From the NCBI RefSeq assembly GCF_030316845.1, contig NZ_JASZYS010000008.1, forward strand, positions 248,001 through 312,000: DNA of 64,000 bases, written 5' to 3'. This document shows, piece after piece, positions 42,733 to 52,300 of the stretch (position 1 is the stretch's first letter; each line of letters begins with the position of its first letter). Made by a program: the position numbers and the translations under genes. A model generated the notes under the pieces. It had not been told where the DNA came from, did no database searches, and saw only the letters and a list, made by a program, of their open reading frames with translations. The stretch comes from Variovorax davisae. Its GTDB lineage: Bacteria; Pseudomonadota; Gammaproteobacteria; Burkholderiales; Burkholderiaceae_C.

Positions 42733-43596
42733 ATGACCATTCAGGAAATGATCATGCTCGCCGCGCAGGCGAGCATCGTGATCACCGTCTTCGGCTACGG
42801 CCTGGACGCCACCCTCGACGACGTGCTGTACGTGGTGCGCCGTCCCCTGTGCTTCCTGCGTTCCTTCGTGGCGATGTTCCTGGTCATGCCGCTGCTGGCC
42901 ATCGCGCTCGACCTGGCCTTCGACCTGCGGCGCGAGATCGAGGTGGCACTGGTGGCGCTGTCGCTGTCGCCGGTGCCGCCCTTGTTGATGAAGAAGGAGG
43001 GCAAGGCCGGAGGACGGCAGTCCTACGGCCTGGGCCTGCTGGTGACGATGGGGGTGCTGTCGGTCCTGGTCACGCCGCTCGGCGTGATGCTAATGGCGCA
43101 AGCCTTCGGCCGCCAGTTCGAGATGCCCCTCGGCGCCATCGCGCTGGTGATCCTGAAGGCGGTGCTGCTGCCGCTGGCTGCCGGCATGGGGGTACAGGCC
43201 CTGCTGCCGCGGGTGGCCGCCCGCATCGCCCGCCCGGCCGCCATCATCGGCACCGTCCTGCTGGCCGTCGTCGCGCTGCTGATCGTGTTCGCCAGCCGGC
43301 ACGCGATCCTGGCGCTGTTCGGCAACGGCACCATCGTGGCGCTGGTCGGCTTCATCGTCGCCGGGCTGGCCGCCGGCCACTGGCTGGGCGGGCCCGACGC
43401 GAAGGATCGCGTGGTGCTCGCGCTGTCGACCGCGTCGCGCCATCCGGGCATCGCGCTGGCGCTGGCGACCATCAACTTTCCGAACGAGCCCGGCGTGACG
43501 GCGGCGATCCTGCTCTACCTGCTGGTGAACGTGGTGGTGTCGATGGTCTACGTGACCTGGCAGCGCAAGCGCATCGGCTCGCCGGCCCCTGCCTGA
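42733..43596 (+). CDS. BASS-type (bile acid:sodium symporter family) transporter
   Basis: A 287-residue inner-membrane protein with about nine to ten hydrophobic segments. The family motif is the late VLALSTASRHPGIALALATI segment; an earlier conserved block is LVALSLSPVPPLLMKKEGKA. Members move organic acids or sterol-like anions with sodium; the ligand is unknown here. It has the TGCACCAAAGGACA promoter and a kinase relic upstream. Its stop is 3 bases from the end of the convergent M50/HlyD gene. Confidence 0.85.
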   Translation: MTIQEMIMLAAQASIVITVFGYGLDATLDDVLYVVRRPLCFLRSFVAMFLVMPLLAIALDLAFDLRREIEVALVALSLSPVPPLLMKKEGKAGGRQSYGLGLLVTMGVLSVLVTPLGVMLMAQAFGRQFEMPLGAIALVILKAVLLPLAAGMGVQALLPRVAARIARPAAIIGTVLLAVVALLIVFASRHAILALFGNGTIVALVGFIVAGLAAGHWLGGPDAKDRVVLALSTASRHPGIALALATINFPNEPGVTAAILLYLLVNVVVSMVYVTWQRKRIGSPAPA

Positions 43597-43599
43597 GCT

Positions 43600-45702
43600 T
43601 CAGAACCCGCTCTCGCGCAGCAGCACCGCGAACACGCGGGTCAGTCCCTCGCCCAGCAGGCTGCGCCGCGCGGCCTCGATCTGCAGGTGGCCCCGGGTTT
43701 CGCGCAAGGCCGGCGGTGGCGCTTCGAGCTGCACCAGCACATGGAACAGCGCCGGCGTCGGCACCAGCGCCTCGCCGTGCGGCGCGACGCCGAGCGGCCC
43801 GCCGAAGCGCGACGCCAGCGCCGCGTGCTCGAGCTGGTTGATGCGGGTGCTGCCGACGTCGATCACGCGGCCCTCGATCGGCGTGGGCTGCCCTTCGGGG
43901 TAGAAGCGCAGCCTGCCCCCCGGCGCCAGGCGCTGCACCTCGTCCTGCCGCACATAGGCATCGACCTGCCAGCGCGACGGATCGACCAGCACGCCGATCA
44001 GTTCGCGGCTGCCGATCCACTGGCCGCCGCGCCGCTCGGGATCGAGGTCCAGCCACTGGCCCGCGAACGGCGCCTGCAACTGCAGCCGCGCCATCTCGGC
44101 GCGGGCCGCGCGCGCCTGCTCGACCTGCACGCCGAGCCGCTGGCGGATGCCGGCCTGCCGCTCGAGGCCGGAAGGGTCGGCGATCAGTCCGGCCAGGCGT
44201 TCCTGGTAGCCGCGGATGCTGGCCTCGTTGGCCTGCGAGCGGGCCATGATGTCCGGCTCGTCGAGCACGGCCAGCGTCTCGCCCGCCCGCACCGGGCCCG
44301 CGGGGCGGACCTGCTGCAGCAGGGCCGGGTAGGGCGCAAAGACGCGCATCTGCATTTCGGCGCGCGCCAGCCCGACGGCATGGACCTGCGTGCGCCAGGG
44401 CACGGCCAGCAGCAGCAGCAGGCCGAGCAGCACGGCGCCGAGCAGCAGCCGGCGCCCGGGCACCACTTCCCTGCGCCGCGCCCACCAGTGCCTGAGTTCG
44501 CGCCACACCGGCATCGCGATGAACCACGCGATCTCGACTGCGAACAGGAGGATCCCGAGCGCCTTGAAGAAGAACAGGTAGACCGCCACCGCGATGCCGA
44601 GGAAGACCACCAGGCGATAGAGCCAGGTGAGCATCGCGAAGGCCACCAATAGCCGCCGGCGCGGCGGCGCGAAATCCTCCGGCCAGGGCTCGGGCAGGCC
44701 CAGCAGCGTGCGTCGCAGCGCGACCCGGGCCAGGGCCGAGGAGCGCTCGTGCAGGTTCGGCAAGTCCAGCAGGTCCGACAGGATGAAGTAGCCGTCGAAG
44801 CGCATGAAGGGGCTGGCATTGAGCGCCAGCGACAACACCCAGCTGGTGGTCGCGAGGTACAGCAGCGCATTGCGCAGCGGCCCCGGGTCCGAGAGCGCCC
44901 AGCCCAGCGTCGCCAGGCCGGCGAGCCCGAGCTCGGTGAGGATGCCGGCCGAGGCGATCGCCAGCCGCTGGCGCGCGCTCGGCAGCTTCCAGCTTTCGCC
45001 GGTGTCGGTGTAGAGCATCGGCCACATGACGACGAAAGCCACGCCCATGTGGGCCACGCGCAGGCCGAGCCGCGTCGCCACCAGCGCATGCCCGAGCTCG
45101 TGGAGCGTCTTGGCGACGATCAGCGCCAGCGCAAAACTCAGCAGTCCTTCGGTCGTGAAGGATTCCACCACCGCGCTCGCGAAGCTGTCCCACTGGTGCA
45201 GCACCATCACGATGCCGGCCAGGCTCAGCAGGATCACGGCCCAGGCCATGAACGGATGGAACAGCCAGTCGAGATGGCCCGCGACGCGGCCCAGCAGCCG
45301 CTGCGGACGCAGCAGCGGAATGCGGAAGAACAGGTAGTGGTGCAGCCACCAGCGCCAGCTGGTCCAGCGCCGCGACGGGCTGCCGTTCTGCAGCCGCGCG
45401 ATGCCTTCGGGGCCGGGTCGCAGCAGCTGGTTCTGCTCGAGAAAGCGACGGAAGTCGAGCACCTGCCCCACCTCCGGCCGGAGCGCCGTCTGGGCCGCGA
45501 TCTGGCGGCTGATCTGGCGCGGCGACTGCTCCCAGCGCAGCAGGCATTCGAACTCGAGCCAGCCGATCCGGTAGAAGCGATTGAGCACGGTGTCCTGGAT
45601 CACCCAGGCCGGATCGCCGCGCAGGCCCGGCGCGGCCTCGCGCAGCCGCAGGTCCTCGCGCAGCGGCGGGGTCGGCCGGTCGGCGGCGTCGTCGTTCACC
45701 AT
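43600..45702 (-). CDS. M50-like zinc metalloprotease fused to a HlyD-type adaptor domain
   Basis: A 700-residue membrane protein. The N-terminal soluble part (about 1-125) has a winged-helix-like region (VIQDTVLNRFYRIGWLEFEC). The membrane protease core has HELGHALVATRLG near residue 200 (HExxH) and NASPFMRFDGY near 302 (third metal ligand), surrounded by several hydrophobic segments. After a further membrane span the C-terminal third (from about 430) is a HlyD/biotinyl-lipoyl and beta-barrel domain (VRAGETLAVLDEPDIMARSQ, LQAPFAGQWLDLD). Last gene of the TolC/HlyD cluster; it occupies the place where an ABC exporter would be expected. Confidence 0.85.
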   Translation of the reverse strand: MVNDDAADRPTPPLREDLRLREAAPGLRGDPAWVIQDTVLNRFYRIGWLEFECLLRWEQSPRQISRQIAAQTALRPEVGQVLDFRRFLEQNQLLRPGPEGIARLQNGSPSRRWTSWRWWLHHYLFFRIPLLRPQRLLGRVAGHLDWLFHPFMAWAVILLSLAGIVMVLHQWDSFASAVVESFTTEGLLSFALALIVAKTLHELGHALVATRLGLRVAHMGVAFVVMWPMLYTDTGESWKLPSARQRLAIASAGILTELGLAGLATLGWALSDPGPLRNALLYLATTSWVLSLALNASPFMRFDGYFILSDLLDLPNLHERSSALARVALRRTLLGLPEPWPEDFAPPRRRLLVAFAMLTWLYRLVVFLGIAVAVYLFFFKALGILLFAVEIAWFIAMPVWRELRHWWARRREVVPGRRLLLGAVLLGLLLLLAVPWRTQVHAVGLARAEMQMRVFAPYPALLQQVRPAGPVRAGETLAVLDEPDIMARSQANEASIRGYQERLAGLIADPSGLERQAGIRQRLGVQVEQARAARAEMARLQLQAPFAGQWLDLDPERRGGQWIGSRELIGVLVDPSRWQVDAYVRQDEVQRLAPGGRLRFYPEGQPTPIEGRVIDVGSTRINQLEHAALASRFGGPLGVAPHGEALVPTPALFHVLVQLEAPPPALRETRGHLQIEAARRSLLGEGLTRVFAVLLRESGF

Positions 45703-47036
45703 CCGGTCCAGGCGCGCAGCGCAGCCAGCGGCCGGCGCAGCAGGTAGTAGCCCAGCACCACGCGCTCGCCCTGCAGCTTGGCCGTGCCATGCAGGCCGAG
45801 CCGCGCGTGGGCCGGCGTGCCCTCGATGCTGGCCAGCAGGCGGTACGAGGCCACGCCTTCGTCGCTGGTCCTGGCCTGGTAGCTGGTCTCGAGGATGCGG
45901 CCGTGCAGGGGGTCGAGCGGGTGGGCGGTGAGGAACAGCGTCACGGGGGCGCCGGGCTCGATCGCGATGGCGTCGGCGACCGGCAGCTGCACGCGCATGC
46001 CGGGCTGCGTCGGGTCGGCCACGTGCAGGATGCGCTCGCCGGTCACCACCGGCTTGCCGAGCCAGTCGTCCGGGTCGCTGAAGACCGCCACCCCGGCCCG
46101 CGGCGACAGCACCTGGGTGCGCTTGAGCTGCGCCTCGACCGCCGCCAGCTCGGCCCGGCGCTGCCGCGCCTGGGCGCCCAGCAGGGTCAGCTCGTTCTTG
46201 CTCTGCGGATTGTCGAAGGCGCGCTGGCTGGCGGCCTGCAGCTCGGCGTCGGCCACCGCGACTTCCTTGCCGAGCACGTCGGCGCGATTGCGCAGCGTGG
46301 TCTCGTCGAGCAGGAACAGCGGCGTGCCCACGTCGACCGCCTGGTTGGGCCGCACCTGCATGCGCTGGATCACGCCGTCGATCGGCGAACTCACGACCTG
46401 GGCGTTCATCGACACCACCTCGGCCGGCGCCAGCGTGGTCTGGCTGACCGGCAGCAGCAGCAGGGCCGCCAGCACGGCCAGCCCGATCAGCCATTGGCTG
46501 CGGCTCGGCCGCCAGCGCGGCAGCCGCCGCCGCGCCGCGAACGCGGCCCAGCAGTGCGCCCAGGTCTGCCAGACGCCCTGCAGCAGCCCGCGCAGCTGTT
46601 CGGCCGGCGGCTGGTCGAGCAGGAAGACCAGCAGCCCCAGCCGATGGCCTTCGCGGTCGTGCATCGGGATGCACCAGAGACCCGCGGGCCACCATTCGGC
46701 CCAGCCTTCGGCGATGTCGTCGGGCAGCGCCAGGGCGTCGCGCGCCAGCCAGCGCGGCTGGCCGTCCGGCAACTGCGTCGACAGCCAGCGGCCGGCGCGT
46801 TTCAGCCAGACCAGGTAGGGCGAGTCCTCGGTCGGCCGGGCCAGGCCCGAGACGCACAGCAGCGACAAGCGGTCGCCCTGCTGCGCCAGCACCAACGCCT
46901 GGCGGAAGCGCAGCAGCGGATGCAGGTCGTTGGCCATCGAGAACCCGAGTGCCTCCAGCGTCGGCGCCGCCAGTGCGCGATCGCGCAGCGCGCTCAGGCT
47001 GGCCAGCCACTGGAGGTGCGCCGAGGGTTCGGTCAC
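45696..47036 (-). CDS. Membrane-anchored HlyD-type adaptor with GAF-like N-terminal domain
   Basis: A 446-residue protein starting at GTG 47036, which overlaps the preceding stop by 4 bases. Residues about 1-165 look like a cytoplasmic GAF-like domain (LHPLLRFRQALVLAQQGDRL, GLWCIPMHDREGHRLGLLVF). A single membrane span (WLIGLAVLAALLLLPVSQTT) follows, then a periplasmic HlyD adaptor: lipoyl half-motif MNAQVVSSPIDGVIQRMQVR, coiled-coil hairpin (LLGAQARQRRAELAAVEAQL) and second half-motif TQVLSPRAGVAVFSDPDDW. A cytoplasmic sensing domain on an adaptor is unusual. Confidence 0.82.
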   Translation of the reverse strand: MTEPSAHLQWLASLSALRDRALAAPTLEALGFSMANDLHPLLRFRQALVLAQQGDRLSLLCVSGLARPTEDSPYLVWLKRAGRWLSTQLPDGQPRWLARDALALPDDIAEGWAEWWPAGLWCIPMHDREGHRLGLLVFLLDQPPAEQLRGLLQGVWQTWAHCWAAFAARRRLPRWRPSRSQWLIGLAVLAALLLLPVSQTTLAPAEVVSMNAQVVSSPIDGVIQRMQVRPNQAVDVGTPLFLLDETTLRNRADVLGKEVAVADAELQAASQRAFDNPQSKNELTLLGAQARQRRAELAAVEAQLKRTQVLSPRAGVAVFSDPDDWLGKPVVTGERILHVADPTQPGMRVQLPVADAIAIEPGAPVTLFLTAHPLDPLHGRILETSYQARTSDEGVASYRLLASIEGTPAHARLGLHGTAKLQGERVVLGYYLLRRPLAALRAWTGW

Positions 47037-47812
47037 GGGCCAGTCGTGAAGCGGGCGATGCCGCTCATGCCCGGAATCAGTTCGGGATGCTCGGCGTCGA
47101 GGCGCGCCTCCAGCTCGACGGTCTGCGCCACCGCGTCGACCCGGGCGTTGATCGCGCTGACCTGCGCCGCATAGCTCTTGCCGGTTTCGTCGATGCCGAC
47201 CGTGAGCGGCGTGCCGGGCTTGAGACGCGCAAGCAGCTTCGAGGGCACGTTGAGCCGCACCTTGAGCGGCCCGTCGCTCACCAGCTCGAACATCGGCGTG
47301 CCGGCGCTCACGGTCTGGTGCGGCTTCGCGAGCACCTTGGCGATGCGGCCGCCGAAGGGTGCGCGCACCTGGCAGTAGCCGGTCTGCGTGCGCGCCAGGG
47401 TCAGGGCGCCCTCGGTCTTCTCGACCTCGGTGGTCGCCATCAGCACTTCGAGGTCGCCGGCGGCGTTGAGCTTTTGCAGGTTGCGCTTGGCATCGAGGTT
47501 CTGGCGCGCCATGTTGAGCTCCGCGCCGGCCACCTTGGCACGCGCCTGCGTCTCGGTGCAGATGAACTGGGCGAGCAGGGCATTCTTCGCCACCTTCTGG
47601 CCCAGCTCGGCCTGCAGCTCGCCAATGGTGCCGTTCATCTGGCTCGACAGCGTGGTCTCGGTGCGCGCCACCAGCAGCACGCGGATCGCGCCCGGGTCGT
47701 CCGCCGGGCCGGACGCGTTGCGTGCATCGGCGGCCCAGCCGGTGGGCCACGCCCCGAGCGCGGCGGCGGCCAGCAGCGCCCGCAAGGCGCGATCAAGGCT
47801 TGGCGGCGGCAT
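47033..47812 (-). CDS. Periplasmic HlyD/RND-type adaptor protein
   Basis: A 259-residue exported protein with a signal peptide ending WAADA. Membrane-fusion protein layout: strand IRVLLVARTETTLSSQMNGT, first lipoyl half GTIGELQAELGQKVAKNALL, a coiled-coil hairpin, second half QVRAPFGGRIAKVLAKPHQT, and a short beta-barrel. It is smaller than most HlyD proteins. Overlaps the GAF-HlyD start by 4 bases and the TolC stop by 20. Confidence 0.85.
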   Translation of the reverse strand: MPPPSLDRALRALLAAAALGAWPTGWAADARNASGPADDPGAIRVLLVARTETTLSSQMNGTIGELQAELGQKVAKNALLAQFICTETQARAKVAGAELNMARQNLDAKRNLQKLNAAGDLEVLMATTEVEKTEGALTLARTQTGYCQVRAPFGGRIAKVLAKPHQTVSAGTPMFELVSDGPLKVRLNVPSKLLARLKPGTPLTVGIDETGKSYAAQVSAINARVDAVAQTVELEARLDAEHPELIPGMSGIARFTTGP

Positions 47813-49322
47813 CAGTCTTGTCCTCGTTGCTGGCCAGCAGGCCGCGCTGGCCGTTGATCGTGCGTTCGATCTCCGCCGCCAGCGTGCGCACGTCGTTCTT
47901 GTCGATGGCCTCGGGCAGCACGTCGAAGCCGATCGAGTTGTAGAGCCGGCCCTGCGCCGCCTGGGCGTTCGAGTAGGCGGCCTCCCGCTGGTAGCGCGAC
48001 AGCAGCATGCGGCCTTCGGCGCGGATCAGCTCCAGCTCGGTGCCGACCGAGGCGCTGCGCGCGGACTGCGCATACTCGAGCAGCCGCTGGTCGACCCGCA
48101 GGCTTTCGTCGGCGAAGGCCACCTCCTGGCGCGCCAGCTGGTAGCGCAGGTAGCCGACCCGCACCTGCGTCAGCACCGCCATCGACAGCGCGGTGCGCCG
48201 CGCCTCCGCGGTCTGGTTCTGGCTCTGCTGCGCGGCATTGAGCGAGGGCAGCTGCGCCAGCTTCAGCAGGTTGAACGAGACCTGCAGGCCGATCGCGTTC
48301 CAGGAGTTGTTGTAGAGGAAGATGTTGGAGTCGTACTGGTAGCCCACATTGAGGCTCACGTTGGGCCACAGCAGGGCCTTGGCGATCTTCAGGTCGTAGT
48401 CGTCGACCCGCATGCGGTACCACTCCTCCATGATCTCGGGCCGGTTCTCGAGCGACAGCTGCTCGAGGCGATCGACGTTGCGCGTGACCTCGGTCATCGG
48501 CGGCTCGGGCATGTCAGCCAGCACCATGCGGGTGCCGGGGGGCAGCGACATCAGCGCGACGAGTTCGGCCTGCGAGAACTCCAGGTCCTGGCGCCGCACC
48601 GTCAGCAGGTACACCGAGTCGAGCAGCGCGCGCTGGTAGGCCAGGATGTCCTGGCGCGGCAGCAGGCCCTGGGTCTCGGCCTCGCGGGCCGCCGCGAGTG
48701 CCTTGTGGGTGCGCTCCAGCAGGCCGTCGACCTGCGGCAGCAGGCGCTGCGCACCGAGCGCGCGCCAGTAGGCGTTGCGCACGTCCTGCAGCACGTTCTG
48801 CGCGACCTTGCGGCGGCGCTCGTTCGCCATCAGGATCTGGTCGGACTTCTGCTGCGTGCGGTAGTAGGCGACGCCGAAGTCGAGCAGGCTCCAGCTCAGG
48901 CCCAGGCCATAGAGATCGCGCTCGCGCTGCTCGGAGGTCGAGGCGCGCAGGCTGACCTGGCCGTCCTCGATGCCGACCGAGGTGCCGCCCGAATCGTTGC
49001 TGCGGTTGACGTAGCCGGCCGATGCCACCACGCGCGGCAGCATCTCGTAGCTGGCGACATCGCGCAGGTTCGAGGCCAGCGCGCCCTCCATCAGCTTCAG
49101 GCGGTAGTCGAGGTTGTACTTGAGGGCGCGCGCGGCCGCCTCGTAGAAGGTGATCGGAAGGGTCACCGGCTCCTGGTCGACGTACATGCGGACCTTGTCC
49201 TCGGTCACGCGCTTGCGCAGCTCCTCCTGGGTGTAGGGGCTCGGCTCGAGCGAGCCGCAGGCGCTCAGCAGCAGTACCGGCACCAGGGCGGCGGTCAGGC
49301 GCTTGAGTGGATTCCCTGCCAT
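47793..49322 (-). CDS. TolC-family outer-membrane lipoprotein
   Basis: A 509-residue protein from ATG 49322, supported by AAAGGA seven bases upstream (the in-frame ATG at 49352 would overlap the giant gene). Lipobox LLLSACGS with Cys 22. The body has the two tandem helical-hairpin halves of outer-membrane efflux proteins (AQNVLQDVRNAYWRALGAQR, AEARRTALSMAVLTQVRVGY) and strand segments with DYDLKIAKALLWPNVSLNVG. It would form the outer-membrane duct for the HlyD-type proteins downstream. It directly follows the giant surface-protein gene. Confidence 0.88.
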   Translation of the reverse strand: MAGNPLKRLTAALVPVLLLSACGSLEPSPYTQEELRKRVTEDKVRMYVDQEPVTLPITFYEAAARALKYNLDYRLKLMEGALASNLRDVASYEMLPRVVASAGYVNRSNDSGGTSVGIEDGQVSLRASTSEQRERDLYGLGLSWSLLDFGVAYYRTQQKSDQILMANERRRKVAQNVLQDVRNAYWRALGAQRLLPQVDGLLERTHKALAAAREAETQGLLPRQDILAYQRALLDSVYLLTVRRQDLEFSQAELVALMSLPPGTRMVLADMPEPPMTEVTRNVDRLEQLSLENRPEIMEEWYRMRVDDYDLKIAKALLWPNVSLNVGYQYDSNIFLYNNSWNAIGLQVSFNLLKLAQLPSLNAAQQSQNQTAEARRTALSMAVLTQVRVGYLRYQLARQEVAFADESLRVDQRLLEYAQSARSASVGTELELIRAEGRMLLSRYQREAAYSNAQAAQGRLYNSIGFDVLPEAIDKNDVRTLAAEIERTINGQRGLLASNEDKTDAAAKP

Positions 49323-49348
49323 GTGTGATCCTTTGATCTTCGCCGTCG

Positions 49349-52300
49349 TCATTCGGCTGTGGGTGGGTGCGCCGGGCCGATCGCATGCAGCCGCCGCGCC
49401 GCGGCCTGGAGCTGGGCGCTGAAGCCCTGCGCGGTCTGCGGCCCGGGTGGCGCGTCGTTCACGGCCAGGTCCTCGGCGTCGGGCGTGAAGAGCGAGGGCG
49501 CGGCGAGCAGGCCATCGGCGCCGAGGTTGACGCGGCCCTCGCGGCCGAGGATCCAGGCCCAGTCCTGCGCGCTCTCGCGCCGGCTTTCGCCCACCGCGGC
49601 CCCGACGTGCTGGCGCGGCACGATGCCGAGCCCGGCGCCCAGCGACGTGCTCCTGATCTCCGGCGTGCCCAGCCAGCCGCTTTCGCTGCCGTCGCTGCCG
49701 AAGCTGGACAGCCGCAGCGCCGACTCCACCTGCCGCACCACCGGCCCGACATACACCCCCGGCCGCACGTCGGGCAAGGGCAGGCCGATGTCGTCGTTGC
49801 GGTCCAGGTAGCTGAAATAGTCGTACGAGGGCGGTGCCACGTAAGGTGCGGGAATGTCGAGGTCCAGCACCAGCGCCGCGAGGTCGATGTCGCCGCGGCG
49901 GTCGCCTACCGTGTAGGTGAAGGTGTCGCGCAGCACCCGGCCCAGCCCGGCGGAGGCCAGCACGTCGGGATTGTTCTGGTCGATGGTGTAGGTGTAGCTG
50001 CCGTCGGCGTTGATCACCAGCGTGCCGTAGCGGCCGACCAGGGGCTGGCCGATGGCGCCCGCGGTGCCGGTGCCGGCCTCTTCGCCGGTCCGGATCGCGA
50101 TCACCTGCAGGCCGTCGCCGCCGTCGACGTCCGCGTCGTTCGGCAGCACGTTGCCCGTGGCCTGAGGCGCCGGCCGTTCGTTGGGCGCCACGTTGCGGTC
50201 GTCGAGCGCGACCGGCGTGTCGTTGGCACCCCGGACCAGCACGCTCAATCGCGCATCGGAGGTTGCGCCCGCGGTGTCGCGCATGCGGTAGATGAAGGTC
50301 TCGCCAAGCGTCTCGCCCGCGGTGCGCAGGGCCTGCACGGCAGGGTTGGCGTTGTCCAGCACATAGCGGTAGCGGCCGTCGGCGTCGAGCGTGAGCTGGC
50401 CGTACAGGCCCGTCAGCACCTGGCCGGCAGCGACCGACCGCCCGGCCGAGTTGCTCACGCCGAGCACCTGGCGGGTCTCGCCGTTGGCGACGCTGTCGAC
50501 GTCGCTGTCGTTGGCCAGCACGTTGCCGGTCGGGTTCGTCCCCGGCGTGCCGTTGGCGATGCCGCCGGCTTCGATGGCCGTGGCTGCGTCGTCCTGCGCG
50601 ACCGGCGTGTCGTTGCGGCCATCGATGGTGATGCGCAGTTCGGTGGTGTCGGTGGCGCGCCAGATGTCGCTCAGCGTGTAGGTGAAGGTATCGGTCAGGG
50701 TCTGGCCGCTCGCGCGCAGCGCCTGCACCTCTGCCAGGGCGTTGTCGACCAGGTAGTTCCAGCTGCCGTCGGCGTTGAGCGTCAGGTCGCCGTAGAGGCC
50801 GCGCAAGGTGCTGCCCACCGTGCCTGCCGTTCCGCTGCCGGCTTCGGGGCCGGTGCGAACGGCCGTGACCGCCAGCGCCTCGCCTTCGAGGTCGCTGTCG
50901 TTGGCGATCACGTTGCCGCGCGGGTTCACGCCCGCCTGCCCGTTGTTCAGGCCGCCAGCCTCCACCGCGTCAGCGACGTCCACGACCGCCACGGGCGGAT
51001 CGTTGATGCCGCGGATGACGATGCGGATCTCGGCCAGATCGCTCAGGCCGCCGAGGTCGCTCGCCTGGTAGGTGAAAGTCTCGCTGACGAACTGCAGCGG
51101 GCCCAGGGCCAGCACCGCCGGGTTGGTGTTGTCGATGGTGTAGGTGAAAGCGCCGTTGGCGCCGATGATCAGCTGGCCGTAGAGCCCGGTGACCAGCGTG
51201 CCGTTGGTGTTGTCGGTGGCGGCGTTGACGCCCTGCAGCGCGGCGCCGGTGCTTTCGTCGCCGAGCCGGATGCCCGAGACGCGCAGCACATCGCCGCGGT
51301 CGACATCGGTGTCGTTGGGCAGCACGTTGCGGGTCGGGTTCACGCTGCTGCCCTGGCCGTTGTCGCCGACGCCGACGGCGACATCGTTCACCGCCACCGG
51401 CGCGTCCCATGCGCCGCGCAGCGTGAGGGTGAATTGCGCGATGTCGGCCGCGCCGGCGGTGTCGCGCATGCCGTAGCTGAAGACCTCGGTCAGGGTGTCG
51501 CCGGGTCGCAGCGCCTGCACGGCCGCCAGGGCGTTGTCGATCTGGTAGCTGTAGCTGCCGTCTGCGCCCACGGTCAGGGTGCCGTACTGGCCATTGATGG
51601 CCTGGCTCGAAGCGACCGCGGTGAGCGCGCCGCCGGCGGCTTCGGCACCGCTGCGGATGCCCGTGAGCGTACGGGTGTCGCCGCCGTCGACATCGGTGTC
51701 GTTGGCCAGCAGGTTGCCCGTGGGGTTGACGCCGGGCGTGCCGTTGGCGGTGCCGCCGGCTTCGGTCGCGAAGGCGGCGTCGTCGACCGCCACCGGGTTG
51801 TCGTTGCGCCCCTGGATGATGACGGTGAGCGGCGCCGAACTGGTGGCTCCCGCCAGGTCGCGCAACTGGTAGGTGAACGTCTCGACCAGCGTGTCGGTCC
51901 CGGTGCGCAGCGCCTGGACGAGCGGGTTGCTGTTGTCCACCGTGTAGGTGAGCGTGCCGTCGATGTTCAGCAGCAGCGAGCCGTAGAGCCCGGCGAAGGG
52001 CGTGCCGATGACGCCGTTGATGACGCCGCGCGCGATGCCGGACGCGATCAGCAACTCGCCGGTGCCATCGACATCGTTGAACACGCTGACCACGTTCCCG
52101 GTCGGATCGAGGCCCGGTGTGCCGTTGGCCTGGCCACCGGCCTCGACCGCGATGACCTGGACCGGATTGGCCACCGGCGTGTCGTTGGCGCCCTGGATGG
52201 TCACGCTCAGCGTGGCGCGGTCTTCGGCGCCGGAGGCGTCGATCACCGTGTAGCTGAAGCTGTCGGTGAGGGTGTCGATGCCGCGGCGCAGGGCCTGCAC

